Under the pieces are notes generated by a model that was given only the letters and a program-made list of their open reading frames with translations, ran no database searches and was not told the origin of the DNA. Below, piece by piece: positions 55,035-64,000 of a DNA stretch of 64,000 bases. A program made the translations under genes and the position numbers. The DNA is from Pelotalea chapellei. GTDB taxonomy: Bacteria; Desulfobacterota; Desulfuromonadia; Geobacterales; Pseudopelobacteraceae. Each line of letters begins with the position of its first letter. Position 1 is the stretch's first letter. The stretch covers positions 62,001 to 126,000 of the forward strand of contig NZ_JAHDYS010000009.1 of assembly GCF_018531195.1 (NCBI RefSeq). Reading direction: 5' to 3'.

Positions 55035-56339
55035 ATGAGAACTGAACTGGTGCGCCCCGGGACCGGGGAGATGACCTACGAAATCAGGAATATCGTCAAT
55101 GTGGCTGAGAAACTCCAAGCGCATGGTGTCAAAATCAACTGGGAAAATATCGGCGATCCCATTGTCAAAGGCGAATTCATTCCCACATGGATGAAGGAGA
55201 TCGTCTCCAAGGCGGTCATGGACAATACAACCTGGGGCTACTGTCATACCCGGGGTATATTGGAAACCCGCGAGTTCATCTGTGAGATTACCAACAGTCG
55301 CGGCGGGGCACAGATAACGCCGGATGACATTATTTTCTTTAATGGTCTGGGAGACGCAATCGCTAAAATATACGGTGCCCTGCGTGCAGAGGCACGTGTA
55401 CTGATGCCGTCGCCTTCGTACACCACCCACACCCTGGGGGAAGTTGGGCATGCCCATGCCGCGCCGGCCCTGTTCAAACTAAAGGCCGATGACAACTGGT
55501 ATCCGGATCTGGAGGACATACGTAATCACATAAAGTATAACCCCAACATCTGTGCGATCATGATCATCAATCCTGACAACCCTACCGGTATGGTCTACAC
55601 CGAAGAGGCTCTGCGGGAGATCGTGGCCATTGCCCGCGAAAACGATCTCTTCATCATAGCCGACGAGGTCTATATAAACATTGTCTATAATGGCGAGAAG
55701 ACGGTACACATTAGCGATGTGATCGGTGACGTGCCGGCCATTTCCCTGAAGGGTATTTCAAAGGAATTCCCTTGGCCCGGGTCACGCTGTGGCTGGATTG
55801 AGGTATATAACGGTCACAAGGACGAACAGTTCCGTAAGTATATTAACCTGATCCTGACCGGCAAAATGAATGAAGTATGCTCCACAACCCTGCCTCAGGC
55901 GGTGATCCCGGCCATCGTGGGTCATCCGGAATACGCGTCCTATCTCGCAGAACGCATTGCCGGCTATGAAAAGATGAGCAACATTACCTATGATTTTTTA
56001 AGTCAGGTGCCGGCCCTGCAGGTCAACCGTACGAATGGGGCTTTTTATATGGCTGTGGCTTTCAAGGAAGGGTTGCTGAACAATCGCCAGTCGATTCCGA
56101 TCGCTAATGCGGAGGTCAAAGCACTGGTCGACGGTCTGGTCAACCAGCCTGGGGTATCACCTGACAAGCGCTTTGTATATCATATCCTGGCTGCTACCGG
56201 CATCTGTATCGTTCCGCTCTCTTCATTTTCAACACCGCTGCAGGGTTTCCGGGTAACCTTGCTGGAAAAGGACGAGAATGAATGTCGCAGAATTTACAGT
56301 ACCCTGGCTGAGAAAATAGGTGAGTATCTGGCGTCATAA
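55035..56339 (+). CDS. PLP-dependent aminotransferase (AlaT/AspC fold type I)
   Basis: 434 residues from the ATG at 55035. Fold type I signatures: IINPDNPTGMVYTEEALREIV, FIIADEVYINIVY, and the Schiff-base lysine in the SLKGISKEFPWPGSRCGW segment (about residue 245). The PGSRCGW motif marks the aspartate/alanine-type clade of aminotransferases that in Geobacter are often large. It makes alanine or aspartate type amino acids; the specific substrate is not established. A bidirectional terminator follows. Confidence 0.88.
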   Translation: MRTELVRPGTGEMTYEIRNIVNVAEKLQAHGVKINWENIGDPIVKGEFIPTWMKEIVSKAVMDNTTWGYCHTRGILETREFICEITNSRGGAQITPDDIIFFNGLGDAIAKIYGALRAEARVLMPSPSYTTHTLGEVGHAHAAPALFKLKADDNWYPDLEDIRNHIKYNPNICAIMIINPDNPTGMVYTEEALREIVAIARENDLFIIADEVYINIVYNGEKTVHISDVIGDVPAISLKGISKEFPWPGSRCGWIEVYNGHKDEQFRKYINLILTGKMNEVCSTTLPQAVIPAIVGHPEYASYLAERIAGYEKMSNITYDFLSQVPALQVNRTNGAFYMAVAFKEGLLNNRQSIPIANAEVKALVDGLVNQPGVSPDKRFVYHILAATGICIVPLSSFSTPLQGFRVTLLEKDENECRRIYSTLAEKIGEYLAS

Positions 56340-56364
56340 ACCTGATGCTTTCCTGCAGTCAAAT

Positions 56365-56400
56365 AAAAAGGGGGAAAGGCTGCTGCCTTTCCCCCTTTTT
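56365..56400. terminator. bidirectional terminator between aminotransferase and tatA
   Basis: A 16-bp perfect stem (AAAAAGGGGGAAAGGC at 56365-56380 with GCCTTTCCCCCTTTTT at 56385-56400) and a TGCT loop between convergent genes. Confidence 0.92.
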
Positions 56401-56417
56401 CTGTCTTGATTTTGACG

Positions 56418-56606
56418 TCAGGACTTCTTGTCGGAATCCTCGCTCTTTGGCGTGATCTCAATCTCGTCCTTACCATCCGATGCCTTTTTGAAGTTGCGGA
56501 TACTTTTGCCCAGTGCGCCACCGATCTCCGGAAGCCTGCCGGCGCCAAATACCACCAGAACTATAACCAGTATGATGATCAGTTCGGGCATGCCAAATCC
56601 AAACAT
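56418..56606 (-). CDS. tatA: twin-arginine translocase subunit TatA/TatE
   Basis: 62 residues: a hydrophobic helix (about 4-20; [24 protein letters not shown] with the conserved [10 protein letters not shown] hinge) and an amphipathic/charged C-terminus. It forms the pore of the Tat system, which exports folded proteins. AGGAGGAC (complement) precedes the ATG. No tatB or tatC is in the window. It is convergent with the aminotransferase gene. Confidence 0.93.
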   Translation of the reverse strand: MFGFGMPELIIILVIVLVVFGAGRLPEIGGALGKSIRNFKKASDGKDEIEITPKSEDSDKKS

Positions 56607-56838
56607 TTATGTCCTCCTGTAGGATCTTAATTTAAATCAGTATCGCATTGGCACGTTTAAAAATCAAGCTTCCCTGCAACGGTGATTACCCACTCATATT
56701 CCTCCTCTGTCGGTGGTTGCTTTCGTTGCGGAACATGCCGACATTTAAGCTAAAAATGAACTTTGAAAAACCCTGTTTCATTGACACTGTTCAGTCAGCA
56801 TGATACAAGCAGTGATATTTTTGGGTGAAGGGGCCGTC

Positions 56839-58533
56839 ATGTCAGCCACGTATTACACAAGTCTTTCCGCGTTACGCAAAAGAATGGTGATTTTACCATT
56901 ATGCCTTGGCATAGTTGTCAGTGTGCTGCTCTTTGCTAATGGAAGTGGGACACTGCCGATCACTGGCGTCATTTGTGTTGCTTTAGCCGGTTCCCTGATC
57001 TGCATCAGCTATCTGACTCAGGTCATTGCTGGCATTAGAACTAGCCAGGCAGCCGTGGTTGCCAGCCTCCAGTTGAAGGAGGATATTTCAGCCTTTGAAA
57101 ATGAACGTGATGACATCAAGGCCTTGAACTCTTTCGACGACCTGATTATCAATGTCGTTGAGTCGCGTCGCAAGGAGCGTCAGCAGTTGATGGATCAGGT
57201 TATTTCTGCCGAAGAACAGCTCAAGCTGATCATACACAACATGCTGACCGGTGATGACAAAGAGGTTGCCCAAGTCAAGGATGCAGTGTTTGCAATGGAA
57301 AATATGAGTAAGGCCTTTGCCAAGGTAATCGCTGAAATAGATGAGTTGTCAAATCGAACTGAGGAACGTGCTTCTATTTCAGCTGAAATGAGTGCAACAA
57401 CGGACACCATTGCCGAAAATATCAATCAGTATTCTTCCTTTGTCATAGAAACCTCCAGTTCTATTGAAGAGATGGCACGTGCTACCCAAGAGACAGCTGG
57501 CAATATACGAGGCCTTGCAATTTCCACTGAACAGACAGTGGCTGCTATTAATCAGATCAGTGCCTCTCAAACAAACGTGCGAGAAAATTCCGAACGAGGT
57601 GCTGCGGCTTCCGGAAGCGTGCGTGACCAGGCGCAGCAGGGATTGAGAAGCATGGCTGACACCATGCAAGCCATGCAGGAAATTGTTAAAAGCAGTGATG
57701 AATCGTTTGAATCTATAGGTCATCTCTCTCGGCACTCGGTACGAGTGGGGGAATTTCTGAATATCATCCAGGATGTGGTTGAGCAAACTAATCTGCTGTC
57801 GCTGAACGCATCCATCATTGCTGCCCAGGCAGGTGAACGCGGTAAAGCTTTTGCCGTAGTTGCTGAAGAGGTGCGTTCTCTGGCACACAGAACTTCAGCT
57901 TCGACCAAGGAGATTGAAGAGCTCGTTCGCAATATCAAGAAGGAAACTGCTGCGGTGCAACGCTCAATTTCCCAGGGAAAAGAGAAGGTTAAGGAAGGGG
58001 TAAAAATATCGAGCATGGCCAATGATGCATTGGTGACTATCGATAAGAGCGCTGAGGAAGCATCACAGATGGTAGCCCGCATTGCCAGTGAAACTGCCGA
58101 ACAGTCAATTGCTTTCCAGCGCATTACCCAGGAAGCTGAGAAAAATCTTGAGCGGGTCCAGCAGATTACCGTTGCCACTGAGCATCAGCAGACAGGCACC
58201 AGCCAGATCGTAAAAAATCTGGAACAAATGCGTGAGGTGGCTCACCGCATCAATACTTCTGCTCAGGAACAAGCCAAGGGGAACCGTCTCTACCTGAAAA
58301 GTGTCATGGAAGATAACGATCGGACCCGTGAGCTCAAAGAGGAGGCAGGTGGTCACATTTCCGTAGTAAGGCAGGCTGTGGATGCAGTAGGCAGAGTTGA
58401 AGAGCTGATCGCCTCTAATGCGGCTGACAGCAAGAAGATATTGGGTGGTGTAAAAACTCTGACCATACTGATTGACAATTTTCGTACCGGGACAACGGTG
58501 ACACTTGATGATGACTCGCTCAACTATGACTAG
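56839..58533 (+). CDS. methyl-accepting chemotaxis protein
   Basis: 564 residues from the ATG at 56839 (an earlier in-frame start at 56800 lacks support). Two transmembrane helices (about 16-35 and 41-65) with almost no periplasmic loop, then coiled coil and an MA domain. The tip motif is [34 protein letters not shown]. It signals to CheA/CheW; the ligand-binding region is lacking, so it may sense redox or membrane state. It overlaps the next gene slightly. No che genes are in the window. Confidence 0.9.
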   Translation: MSATYYTSLSALRKRMVILPLCLGIVVSVLLFANGSGTLPITGVICVALAGSLICISYLTQVIAGIRTSQAAVVASLQLKEDISAFENERDDIKALNSFDDLIINVVESRRKERQQLMDQVISAEEQLKLIIHNMLTGDDKEVAQVKDAVFAMENMSKAFAKVIAEIDELSNRTEERASISAEMSATTDTIAENINQYSSFVIETSSSIEEMARATQETAGNIRGLAISTEQTVAAINQISASQTNVRENSERGAAASGSVRDQAQQGLRSMADTMQAMQEIVKSSDESFESIGHLSRHSVRVGEFLNIIQDVVEQTNLLSLNASIIAAQAGERGKAFAVVAEEVRSLAHRTSASTKEIEELVRNIKKETAAVQRSISQGKEKVKEGVKISSMANDALVTIDKSAEEASQMVARIASETAEQSIAFQRITQEAEKNLERVQQITVATEHQQTGTSQIVKNLEQMREVAHRINTSAQEQAKGNRLYLKSVMEDNDRTRELKEEAGGHISVVRQAVDAVGRVEELIASNAADSKKILGGVKTLTILIDNFRTGTTVTLDDDSLNYD

Positions 58534-59530
58534 GCTCGTACTGGTTCTGATCCTGATCTGCAGTTTGACTGCGCCTTGCCTGGCTGAGGACATGGAGATC
58601 ACCCCTTTCCGCACGGTTAATCAGAACCCATTGGTGCAGATTTATGGTCTGCCTGGCGAGTCATCGGCTGCAATAACTCCAGCAGGTCGGCTCACGGTGA
58701 ATCTTACACAGGACATTGCCAGCAACTACACAACCTCAAGAACGACCAGGGAACGAATCAATCTCGATGGAGAATCCTATCGCTGGACCCTTGCAGCACG
58801 TTACGGAATTGGCGAACGTTTTGAGGCGGGGCTTGAAATACCCTATGTCGTGTATGGCGGGGGATTTCTGGATAGTTTTATTGTTGACTGGCACAAGGTT
58901 TTCGGCTTGCCCCAGGGGGGGCGTGATTCCGCACCCAGAGATCGGCTGAATTTTTTCTACGAAAAGGACGGGGTGCGCAAGCTAAGCATGAGTAAGGCCG
59001 GTTCCGGTATTGGAGATATTATCCTCTCCGGCGGTATGAATCTGTACGAAGGGCGCGACAGTAATTCCCATGACCAGCTTGCACTGAGAACATCGCTCAA
59101 GTTCCCCACAGGTGAGAGCTCGTCATTGCGGGGCAGTGGCAGCACTGATTTTACACTTTCGCTGTGCGGCGCAATGAACAACTTTACCGAGTGGGGCAGC
59201 CTTGGCCTTTTCGGCTCTCTGGGTGGTATGGCGATGAGCGATGGTGATGTTTTGCGGGATCAGCAGAAAAATCTGGCGGCTTTCGGTTCGTTGGGAATAG
59301 GCTGGGGGCCGGCAGAATGGATTTCTTTCAAGTTCCAGCTCAACGGGCACACAGCTTTCTACCGCGGCAGTTCTCTGGACGAGATTTCTTCCAATTCGCT
59401 GATGCTTATTTCAGGAGGAGCCTTGAAGCTGCCTGGAGAATATCTGCTGGATATCGGCGTTTCAGAGGACGTGGCTGTCGCGACCGCGCCTGATGTGGCT
59501 TTCCATCTCGGTCTGAGCCATAAGTTTTGA
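58526..59530 (+). CDS. DUF3187 family protein, probable outer-membrane beta-barrel
   Basis: 334 residues from the ATG at 58526, overlapping the MCP stop by 8 nt (in-frame ATGs at 58508 and 58511 are also possible). A signal peptide (cleavage likely after CLA) leads to a mature part with [20 protein letters not shown], the DUF3187 signature. The remainder alternates hydrophobic and polar residues and ends HLGLSHKF, with a C-terminal aromatic as in outer-membrane barrels. Its function is unknown. It is placed after the MCP gene in one transcript, then a terminator. Confidence 0.75.
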   Translation: MTRLVLVLILICSLTAPCLAEDMEITPFRTVNQNPLVQIYGLPGESSAAITPAGRLTVNLTQDIASNYTTSRTTRERINLDGESYRWTLAARYGIGERFEAGLEIPYVVYGGGFLDSFIVDWHKVFGLPQGGRDSAPRDRLNFFYEKDGVRKLSMSKAGSGIGDIILSGGMNLYEGRDSNSHDQLALRTSLKFPTGESSSLRGSGSTDFTLSLCGAMNNFTEWGSLGLFGSLGGMAMSDGDVLRDQQKNLAAFGSLGIGWGPAEWISFKFQLNGHTAFYRGSSLDEISSNSLMLISGGALKLPGEYLLDIGVSEDVAVATAPDVAFHLGLSHKF

Positions 59531-59576
59531 AGGTGTCCGGCAGAGAAACAACGGCCGGAATACATAAATGCAAAAT

Positions 59577-59612
59577 AAGAAAGCCCTCCCGGCAACAGGA
59601 GGGCTTTCTTGT
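59577..59612. terminator. strong bidirectional terminator between DUF3187 gene and leuD
   Basis: A 13-bp perfect stem AAGAAAGCCCTCC/GGAGGGCTTTCTT lies between two convergent genes. Confidence 0.85.
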
Positions 59613-59637
59613 TAGGCTATGAAGAAACTATCTTTCC

Positions 59638-60165
59638 TTAATATTTCTGGTCCGCGTAATCCACCCAGCCACCTGCCAGTACAAGAGCCTTGTCAAAGGG
59701 AGATATCTCGAAGTTGAAGGTTTTTTCCTTTCCACCACCGGACATGGTCAACTTCCCACCCTCGATATCGATGTTCACGGCGGCATCATCGTCCTGGGCG
59801 TGGGAGAAGATCAGGTCAAGATCGGCCTTGGGCAGTTCAATGGCAGCCATGCCGCAGTTGAACATGTTCTGGCGAAAAATGCGGGCAAAGGATTCCCCAA
59901 TCACTGCAGTAATGCCGTTGACTTCGAAAACCCAGGGAGCATGTTCGCGTGAGGAGCCGCAACCGAAATTAGCGCGGGAGACGATCACGCGGGCATTCCT
60001 TGTCTTCGGCCCCTTGGGGTCGAATCCAGGCAGCTTCAGGTCTTCCAGGATGTATGGTTTCAAGTCTTCCTTGGTGATTTCAGTCAGGTACTTGGCCGGA
60101 ATGATTTCATCGGTATTGATGTCGGAACGGTCGAGGAAGAGGACAGGGCCTCCGAATGTTTTCAT
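59638..60165 (-). CDS. leuD: 3-isopropylmalate/(R)-2-methylmalate dehydratase small subunit
   Basis: 175 residues, a single swivelling domain: RSDINTDEIIPAKYLTEITKEDL and the signature VSRANFGCGSSREHAPW. It is the homoaconitase-like (archaeal-type) small subunit, and not the longer bacterial type. It works with the large subunit upstream in leucine synthesis, and in the citramalate route to isoleucine in some Geobacter-like organisms. Unlike typical leuCD operons, a 105-nt gap with an inverted repeat separates the two genes. Confidence 0.9.
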   Translation of the reverse strand: MKTFGGPVLFLDRSDINTDEIIPAKYLTEITKEDLKPYILEDLKLPGFDPKGPKTRNARVIVSRANFGCGSSREHAPWVFEVNGITAVIGESFARIFRQNMFNCGMAAIELPKADLDLIFSHAQDDDAAVNIDIEGGKLTMSGGGKEKTFNFEISPFDKALVLAGGWVDYADQKY

Positions 60166-60208
60166 ATAAAGACTCCTATTACATGTCGAATTGGTTTTGT
60201 TTGCAATT

Positions 60209-60268
60209 AAATCCCCTCAATCCCATTAGGCCCTTTGGGTCTCTTTGTCAAAGGGGGCAGGGGGATTT
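60209..60268 (-). repeat. palindromic element in the leuC-leuD gap
   Basis: Outer arms AAATCCCC (60209-60216) and GGGGATTT (60261-60268), with inner CCCTTTG (60231-60237) and CAAAGGG (60249-60255). It resembles the widespread intergenic CCCTTTG...CAAAGGG palindromes that occur in many genomes. It lies 2 nt after the leuC stop codon. Confidence 0.6.
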
Positions 60269-60270
60269 GA

Positions 60271-61554
60271 CTACAAGTACTTCCTCGGGTCTGCGATCTT
60301 GCCCTCAATGGCTGTGGCCGCTGCCGTTGCAGGTGACATCAGGTGTACCATGCCCCCTTTGCCCATTCTGCCCATGAAATTGCGGTTGGTGGTGGATGCG
60401 CAGACTTCGCCTTCTGCCAGTACGCCATTGGACATGCCGAGGCAGGCGCCGCAGGTGGGATTAGTTACACAGAAGCCGGCTTCCATGAAGATATCGATCA
60501 GCCCCTCTTTGAGAGCTTCCTGATACACTTTAGGGGTGGCCGGAGAAAGGATGCCTCGTACCGTGGAGGCGAGTTTGTGACCTTTGAGAATCTGGGCTGC
60601 AATGCGGAGGTCCTCGATGCGGCCGTTGGTGCAGGAACCGAGATAAATCTGGTCAACCGGAGTGCCGGCAATTTCGGAGATGGTCTTGACCTGGTCCGGC
60701 TTGTAGCCGAAGGTGACAGTCGGCTGAAGGGTAGCAGTGTCAATTTCGATTACTTTTTCATACTCTGCGTCAGCATCGGCTACCCATTTGGAGTATTCAG
60801 CCAGTGCAGCCTCTTTGGAGGCGAACTCATTCTGGATGAAGGGCCACAGGTACTCCACAGTGGTCATATCCGGCATGCAGATACCGGAAGTGCCACCAGC
60901 TTCGATGGCCATGTTGCACAGGGTCATGCGTGATTCCATGCTCATGGCGTCGATTGCCGGGCCGTGGAACTCCATAACCCGGTCAGTGGCACCATTGACG
61001 CCGATCTGCCCGATGATGTGCAGGATAACATCCTTGGCGTAAACACCGGCAGGCAGTTGCCCATTGATATTGAACCGAATCGTTTTGGGCTGACGGAAGG
61101 CGCAGACTCCCTTGAGAATGCCGACCTCCAGGTCGGTTGTGCCGATGCCGGCGGCGAACGCGCCGAAAGCACCGTGGGTGCAGGTGTGGGAATCTCCCAT
61201 TATAACGGTATTGCCGGGACGGATGAAGCCCCGCTCGGGAAACAGAGCGTGGCAGACGCCATTAGCCCCTACATCGAAGAAGTCCTTGATGCCGTGGCGG
61301 CGAGCCCAGTCGCGCAGGATCTTGGCCTGTGTGGCTGTCTTGGTATCCTTGCTGGGAGTGACATGGTCAATGACGGCCTTTATCTTGGACACGTCAAATA
61401 CACGGTCCTTGTTGCGACGAATCAGGTCATCAATGGCGATGGGGGTAGTAATTTCGTGACAGAGAACAACGTCGAGCCTGAGCACTTTTGTGCCGGGGAA
61501 GGGCTCATCAACAAGATGTGCTTCGAAAATCTTTTCAGCAGTGGTTTTTCCCAT
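60271..61554 (-). CDS. leuC: 3-isopropylmalate/(R)-2-methylmalate dehydratase large subunit
   Basis: 427 residues from the ATG at 61554 (AGAGAGG 8 nt upstream; an ATG two codons before is too close to that site). The 4Fe-4S cluster cysteines are in YLGSCTNGR and NPTCGACLG. It is the homoaconitase-like large subunit. It isomerises 2- to 3-isopropylmalate, and may also process citramalate. It diverges from larB. Confidence 0.92.
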   Translation of the reverse strand: MGKTTAEKIFEAHLVDEPFPGTKVLRLDVVLCHEITTPIAIDDLIRRNKDRVFDVSKIKAVIDHVTPSKDTKTATQAKILRDWARRHGIKDFFDVGANGVCHALFPERGFIRPGNTVIMGDSHTCTHGAFGAFAAGIGTTDLEVGILKGVCAFRQPKTIRFNINGQLPAGVYAKDVILHIIGQIGVNGATDRVMEFHGPAIDAMSMESRMTLCNMAIEAGGTSGICMPDMTTVEYLWPFIQNEFASKEAALAEYSKWVADADAEYEKVIEIDTATLQPTVTFGYKPDQVKTISEIAGTPVDQIYLGSCTNGRIEDLRIAAQILKGHKLASTVRGILSPATPKVYQEALKEGLIDIFMEAGFCVTNPTCGACLGMSNGVLAEGEVCASTTNRNFMGRMGKGGMVHLMSPATAAATAIEGKIADPRKYL

Positions 61555-61662
61555 GTTCATACCTCTCTTAATGCAGTATTAAACGTTTGTAGCAGAATTA
61601 GAGAATGATGTAAACGGGTGAACAAATGTTTGATTATGTCACAATGGCAGGAAGGAGAAGCG

Positions 61663-62412
61663 ATGAATCCTGATCAGCTTAAAATTCTGCTTCAAGCTGT
61701 CAAGGGAGGGGATACTCCGGTTGACGAGGCACTGGAACAACTGCGACACTTTCCTTCTCAGGATGTGGGATGTGCCCAGGTGGATCATCACCGGGAGTTA
61801 CGCCAGGGCATGCCCGAAGTAATTTTCGGCGAAGGCAAGACTGCACTGCAGATCGCACAGATCATGAGGGCCATGACCGACAAAGGGAGCAATGTCCTGG
61901 TGACGCGGCTTGATAGTGTCAAGGCCGGGGAGATATGTATCCAATTCCCGACGGCAGTACATTATGAGGAGGCTCGCTGCCTGACTCTGGAACAGAAATC
62001 GGTTGAACAGAACTGCCGGGGAACCATCCTTGTCGTGTCGGCCGGAACCTCGGATCTTCCCGTGGCGGCTGAGGCTCTTATTACGGCACGATTCTTGGGA
62101 AACCGGGCAGACCATATCTATGATGTGGGGGTTGCCGGCATACACCGTCTGCTGGCACGGCGTGAACAGCTCTGTGCCGCCTCGGTACTTATTGTGGTGG
62201 CAGGCATGGAGGGGGCGCTCCCTTCGGTGGTGGGGGGGCTTGTTGACAAGCCCGTGATTGCCGTGCCGACCTCCATCGGCTATGGTGCTGCCTTTGGCGG
62301 CATAGCCGCGCTGCTGGGAATGCTCAATTCATGTGCAGCCGGCGTGACAGTGGTCAATATCGATAACGGTTTCGGCGCGGCCTGTGCTGCCAATCTGATC
62401 AACAGGATGTGA
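61663..62412 (+). CDS. larB: nickel-pincer cofactor biosynthesis protein LarB
   Basis: 249 residues from the ATG at 61663 (AAGGAGAAG upstream); the longer frame from 61618 is not supported. The C-terminal domain is homologous to AIR carboxylase (PurE-like): VVSAGTSDLPVAAEALITARFLG and VAGMEGALPSVVGGLVDKPVIAVPTSIGYGA. LarB carboxylates and hydrolyses nicotinic acid adenine dinucleotide at the start of the nickel-pincer nucleotide route. It overlaps larC slightly in the longer reading of larC. Confidence 0.93.
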   Translation: MNPDQLKILLQAVKGGDTPVDEALEQLRHFPSQDVGCAQVDHHRELRQGMPEVIFGEGKTALQIAQIMRAMTDKGSNVLVTRLDSVKAGEICIQFPTAVHYEEARCLTLEQKSVEQNCRGTILVVSAGTSDLPVAAEALITARFLGNRADHIYDVGVAGIHRLLARREQLCAASVLIVVAGMEGALPSVVGGLVDKPVIAVPTSIGYGAAFGGIAALLGMLNSCAAGVTVVNIDNGFGAACAANLINRM

Positions 62413-62414
62413 AC

Positions 62415-63596
62415 ATGAAAATCGTATATTTCGACTGCTACGCCGGTATTTCCGGCGATATGACCGTGGGTGCCCTGCTGGATCTGGGGGTGCCGCTGGA
62501 GTATCTGAAGGCAGAATTGGCCAAGCTGGCGCTTCCTTCTGGCTCCTACACGCTTTCCAGCCAGCGTACCGAGCGGCGGCACGTGGCTGCGCTGAAGTTT
62601 GACGTGGAGGTGCATGATCATCATATCCACCGTCACTACAGCGGCATCGACACAATGATCGCGGAAAGTTCTCTGACTGATCATGCCAAGGAAACCGCGC
62701 GCCGCATTTTTCGCCGTCTGGCCGAAGCTGAGGCACTGGTACACGGCGTGGCCGTGGATCAGGTGCATTTTCACGAAGTCGGGGCGGTCGACTCTATCGT
62801 GGATATCGTTGGGACAGCTATCTGTCTCGACTATCTCGGTGTGGAGGCTGTCCATGCTTCCCCTCTGCCGCTGGGAGGAGGATTCGTGGAAACCGCCCAT
62901 GGAAGGCTGCCGGTGCCAGCCCCGGCAACGGCTGAGCTGCTAAGGGGGCTGACTGTGCATACTGCCTTCGCTGAGGGGGAAAGGGTTACACCAACCGGAG
63001 CGGCGATTATCGCGGCCCTGGTGACCGTCCCAGGCACTCGCCCCGCGATGACCTTGACCAAGGTCGGCTGCGGTGCAGGCAGCAAGGATTTCAGCGATTG
63101 CCCCAATATTCTGAGGACATTTTTCGGCCAAAGCTCGGGAAATGGAGGCGACGAGGTGATCGTTGTTGAAAGCAACATCGATGATTCTACGGCAGAAGTG
63201 CTGGGGCATGTGATGGATCTGCTGCAGGAGGAAGGGGCGTTGGATGTATTCTTCATGCCGATCCAGATGAAGAAGAACCGTCCCGGGGTGAAGCTCTCTT
63301 TTATTTGCCGTCCGGAATCGCTCAACAGGTTGTCCCGCTTGCTGCTGACTGAGACTTCGGCCATCGGGCTACGTCACTATCCTGCCGGAAGGATGGTCCT
63401 GGAACGGCAAATCGAGGAAAGAGCTACGCCTTTCGGAATGCTCCGATTCAAGCTGATTTTTGATGATGGTCGTCTGTTGCGGTGCACACCCGAATACGAG
63501 GACTGCCGAAGGATTGCCCGGGAACAATCCATTCCCTTGCAGGAGGTGATGCGGGTTGTATCCTCATTTGAATTGGAGCGAGAGCACACGGCATGA
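62415..63596 (+). CDS. larC: nickel-pincer cofactor biosynthesis protein LarC
   Basis: 393 residues from the ATG at 62415 (AGGA 7 nt upstream; a GTG two codons before is possible). The start [25 protein letters not shown] and [22 protein letters not shown], a metal-binding histidine cluster, are diagnostic. LarC inserts nickel into the pincer nucleotide. The enzyme that uses the cofactor (LarA) and LarE are not in the window. Confidence 0.94.
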   Translation: MKIVYFDCYAGISGDMTVGALLDLGVPLEYLKAELAKLALPSGSYTLSSQRTERRHVAALKFDVEVHDHHIHRHYSGIDTMIAESSLTDHAKETARRIFRRLAEAEALVHGVAVDQVHFHEVGAVDSIVDIVGTAICLDYLGVEAVHASPLPLGGGFVETAHGRLPVPAPATAELLRGLTVHTAFAEGERVTPTGAAIIAALVTVPGTRPAMTLTKVGCGAGSKDFSDCPNILRTFFGQSSGNGGDEVIVVESNIDDSTAEVLGHVMDLLQEEGALDVFFMPIQMKKNRPGVKLSFICRPESLNRLSRLLLTETSAIGLRHYPAGRMVLERQIEERATPFGMLRFKLIFDDGRLLRCTPEYEDCRRIAREQSIPLQEVMRVVSSFELEREHTA

Positions 63597-64000
63597 GAAT
63601 CTCTACTTTGAGCATTGGGGATGAACTGATCACCGGCCAGATTGTTGACAGCAATGCAGCCGCTATTGCAGCGGCTCTTCTGGATAAGGGGCTGCGGGTG
63701 CAGCGGCATCTGACGGTAGGCGACAACGAGCTGGATATCATAGCGGCACTGGAGGATCTGGCGCACATTAGTGATGCGATTATTGCCACCGGTGGCCTTG
63801 GCCCTACAGCTGATGATCTTACCACCCATGCCGTGGCTCGTGCCACTGCACGCAGGCTCATACTGAACGAAGAGGCCAGCAGCCATATCCGGAACATGTC
63901 AGGCAAGCTGGCCAGCCTGGTCGTTTGCCCGCTCAACGACAAGCAGGCACTGATCCCTTCAAAGACCACCCTGATTCATAACCCTACCGGCACTGCCTGC
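63593..64000 (+). CDS. cinA: CinA-like competence/damage-inducible protein, N-terminal part (3' end beyond window)
   Basis: 136 residues up to the window edge. The MoaB-like (molybdopterin-binding) domain has [31 protein letters not shown] and the [12 protein letters not shown] motif. CinA family members have NMN deamidase/ADP-ribose pyrophosphatase activity. The start overlaps the larC stop (ATGA), making a lar-cinA row. Confidence 0.92.
   Translation, partial: MRISTLSIGDELITGQIVDSNAAAIAAALLDKGLRVQRHLTVGDNELDIIAALEDLAHISDAIIATGGLGPTADDLTTHAVARATARRLILNEEASSHIRNMSGKLASLVVCPLNDKQALIPSKTTLIHNPTGTAC

Noticed and set aside
56640-56670. TGGCAC string in the tatA-MCP gap as a sigma-54 promoter
   Set aside because: No TTGC at the correct spacing.

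Overview
This 64 kb window looks like a chromosomal segment from a Geobacter-like bacterium (Desulfuromonadota/Geobacterales). The reasons are: a ParA/ParB pair directly upstream of a split-stator ATP synthase operon (b' and b, but no a or c subunit); SelB; a hopanoid-type HpnI glycosyltransferase; an Mla lipid-transport operon that includes a TolC-like protein; gatCAB next to rplM-rpsI; and a homoaconitase-type LeuC/LeuD pair. The placement is inferred from gene content, not from a database search. I see no rRNA, insertion sequence, prophage or CRISPR array. There is one tRNA.

Layout. 1-1.5 kb: the end of a LysR regulator and an AEC transporter. 1.6-5.9 kb, minus: small membrane protein, selB, a small ORF, a family-2 glycosyltransferase, dtd. 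6-8.4 kb: a two-component system and a small membrane protein. 8.4-13.9 kb, minus: yajQ, rimO, a split chromate-type transporter, and a JAMM-DinG fusion helicase. 14-15.7 kb: two tandem LolA-like carriers. 15.8-19.1 kb: gatCAB. 19.3-20.2 kb: rplM-rpsI. 20.3-23.8 kb: an AT-richer pocket with small unknown genes and a large orphan histidine kinase. 23.9-26.9 kb: argC and a YgiQ-type radical SAM protein. 27-31.4 kb, minus: a cold-shock protein and the Mla operon. 31.4-33.2 kb: hpnI-like and an RNA methylase. 33.3-36.1 kb: a pseudouridine synthase, parA, parB. 36.3-42.3 kb: atpX-F-H-A-G-D-C. 42.4-50.5 kb: an unknown protein, a GDSL esterase, two radical SAM proteins, Kup, an ArnD-like deacetylase with a DUF4911 partner, and a CapA-like protein. 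50.6-56.3 kb: serS, tRNA-Ser(TGA), an S4 protein, hemE, VOC, WbuC-like cupin, an SH3-like protein, an aminotransferase. 56.4-59.5 kb: tatA, an MCP, a DUF3187 protein. 59.6-61.6 kb, minus: leuC/leuD. 61.7-64 kb: larB, larC and the start of cinA.

Most of the window is housekeeping: translation and its quality control (Dtd, GatCAB, RimO, L13/S9, SerS, SelB), energy conversion, envelope lipid handling (Mla, TolC, LolA, HpnI), amino-acid synthesis (ArgC, LeuCD, aminotransferase), haem (HemE) and a nickel-pincer cofactor pathway (LarBC). I found no complete, clearly novel defence or mobile system. The best leads are a JAMM metalloprotease domain fused to a DinG/XPD helicase, the TolC protein inside the Mla operon, the accessory pocket between rpsI and argC, a signal-peptide-like N-terminus on AtpF, two LolA paralogues that differ by a proline-rich insert, and several intergenic inverted repeats. 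Start codons were often moved downstream of the longest frame, to the ATG/GTG that has a Shine-Dalgarno sequence or fits the family N-terminus.
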